Below the pieces are notes generated by a model that saw nothing but the letters and a program-made list of their open reading frames with translations, did not search any database and was not told the origin of the DNA. Below, piece by piece: positions 35,565 through 35,644 of a stretch of DNA of 35,644 nt. Position numbers and translations under genes: made by a program. The stretch's first letter is position 1. Every line of letters begins with the position of its first letter. The DNA comes from Streptomyces beihaiensis (lineage in GTDB: Bacteria; Actinomycetota; Actinomycetes; Streptomycetales; Streptomycetaceae), in the NCBI RefSeq assembly GCF_026274175.1, contig NZ_JAPHNL010000295.1, positions 1-35,644 on the forward strand. The letters are read 5' to 3'.

Positions 35565-35644
35565 CGACCGGGCGGCCCACACCGTACGACACCCGGCGCA
35601 CGGCCGTCGCCCCCGAGCGGTTCGCGCTCACCGGCACCGTGCGC
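35565..35644. other. Right edge, no gene assigned
   Basis: The last 80 bases show no recognisable coding signal or terminator. A neighbouring gene may begin or end outside the window. Confidence 0.3.

Overview
The window is a GC-rich actinobacterial chromosome segment, almost certainly from Streptomyces. It shows strong third-position GC bias, GTG/TTG starts with AGGAGG-type ribosome binding sites, several leaderless-looking starts, and a gene order resembling the SCO4812-SCO4849 core region of S. coelicolor as I remember it. Nearly all genes are conserved housekeeping or central-metabolism genes. No rRNA or tRNA gene and no CRISPR array was recognised. The only sign of mobile DNA is a decayed integration scar at the left.

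Layout. (a) 83-4312: a membrane metallophosphoesterase and a D-Ala-D-Ala carboxypeptidase flank a small membrane-protein gene of the SCO4848 type. That gene has been split by a phage-type large serine integrase element (phiBT1-like), of which a frameshifted integrase and an inverted, complete second copy of the interrupted gene remain. (b) 4224-9518: a divergent cluster, PAP2-UbiA-GtrA-BrkB on the minus strand and DprE1-like/DprE2-like on the plus strand. It covers every step from PRPP and polyprenyl phosphate to polyprenyl-phosphoryl-arabinose. (c) 9528-12858: 2'-5' RNA ligase-like protein, trpS, and glyA behind a clear ZTP riboswitch. (d) 13039-16523: GT87-type membrane glycosyltransferase, ornithine aminotransferase rocD, DMT-like membrane protein. 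(e) 16568-19773: a MocR regulator divergent from a tightly coupled operon of two AhpD-like proteins and an isocitrate lyase/PEP mutase-like enzyme. (f) 19801-27453: a choline/glycine betaine module (betaine aldehyde dehydrogenase, choline dehydrogenase, ABC ATPase, a double-domain permease, binding lipoprotein) ending in a strong terminator. (g) 28072-30731: mdh, then folD with a DUF3017 membrane protein. (h) 30968-32086: an RDD membrane protein and an 88-residue membrane protein whose ribosome binding site lies inside the hairpin after purH. (i) 32158-35564: purN-purH and a proline-rich membrane protein.

How it fits together. glyA, folD, purN and purH all belong to folate one-carbon and purine metabolism. 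The ZTP riboswitch on glyA senses the alarmone made when PurH lacks 10-formyl-tetrahydrofolate. The betaine module imports and oxidises choline to an osmoprotectant. The DprE cluster should make a lipid-linked arabinose donor in an organism group that lacks mycobacterial arabinogalactan, so its acceptor is an open question.

Two patterns stand out. One is the phiBT1-type scar with a spare target gene whose attB core is changed. The other is a recurrence of short tandem repeats at gene ends and, in frame, just after start codons of unrelated genes. Family assignments rest on motifs read by eye; comparisons with named proteins are from memory and were not computed.
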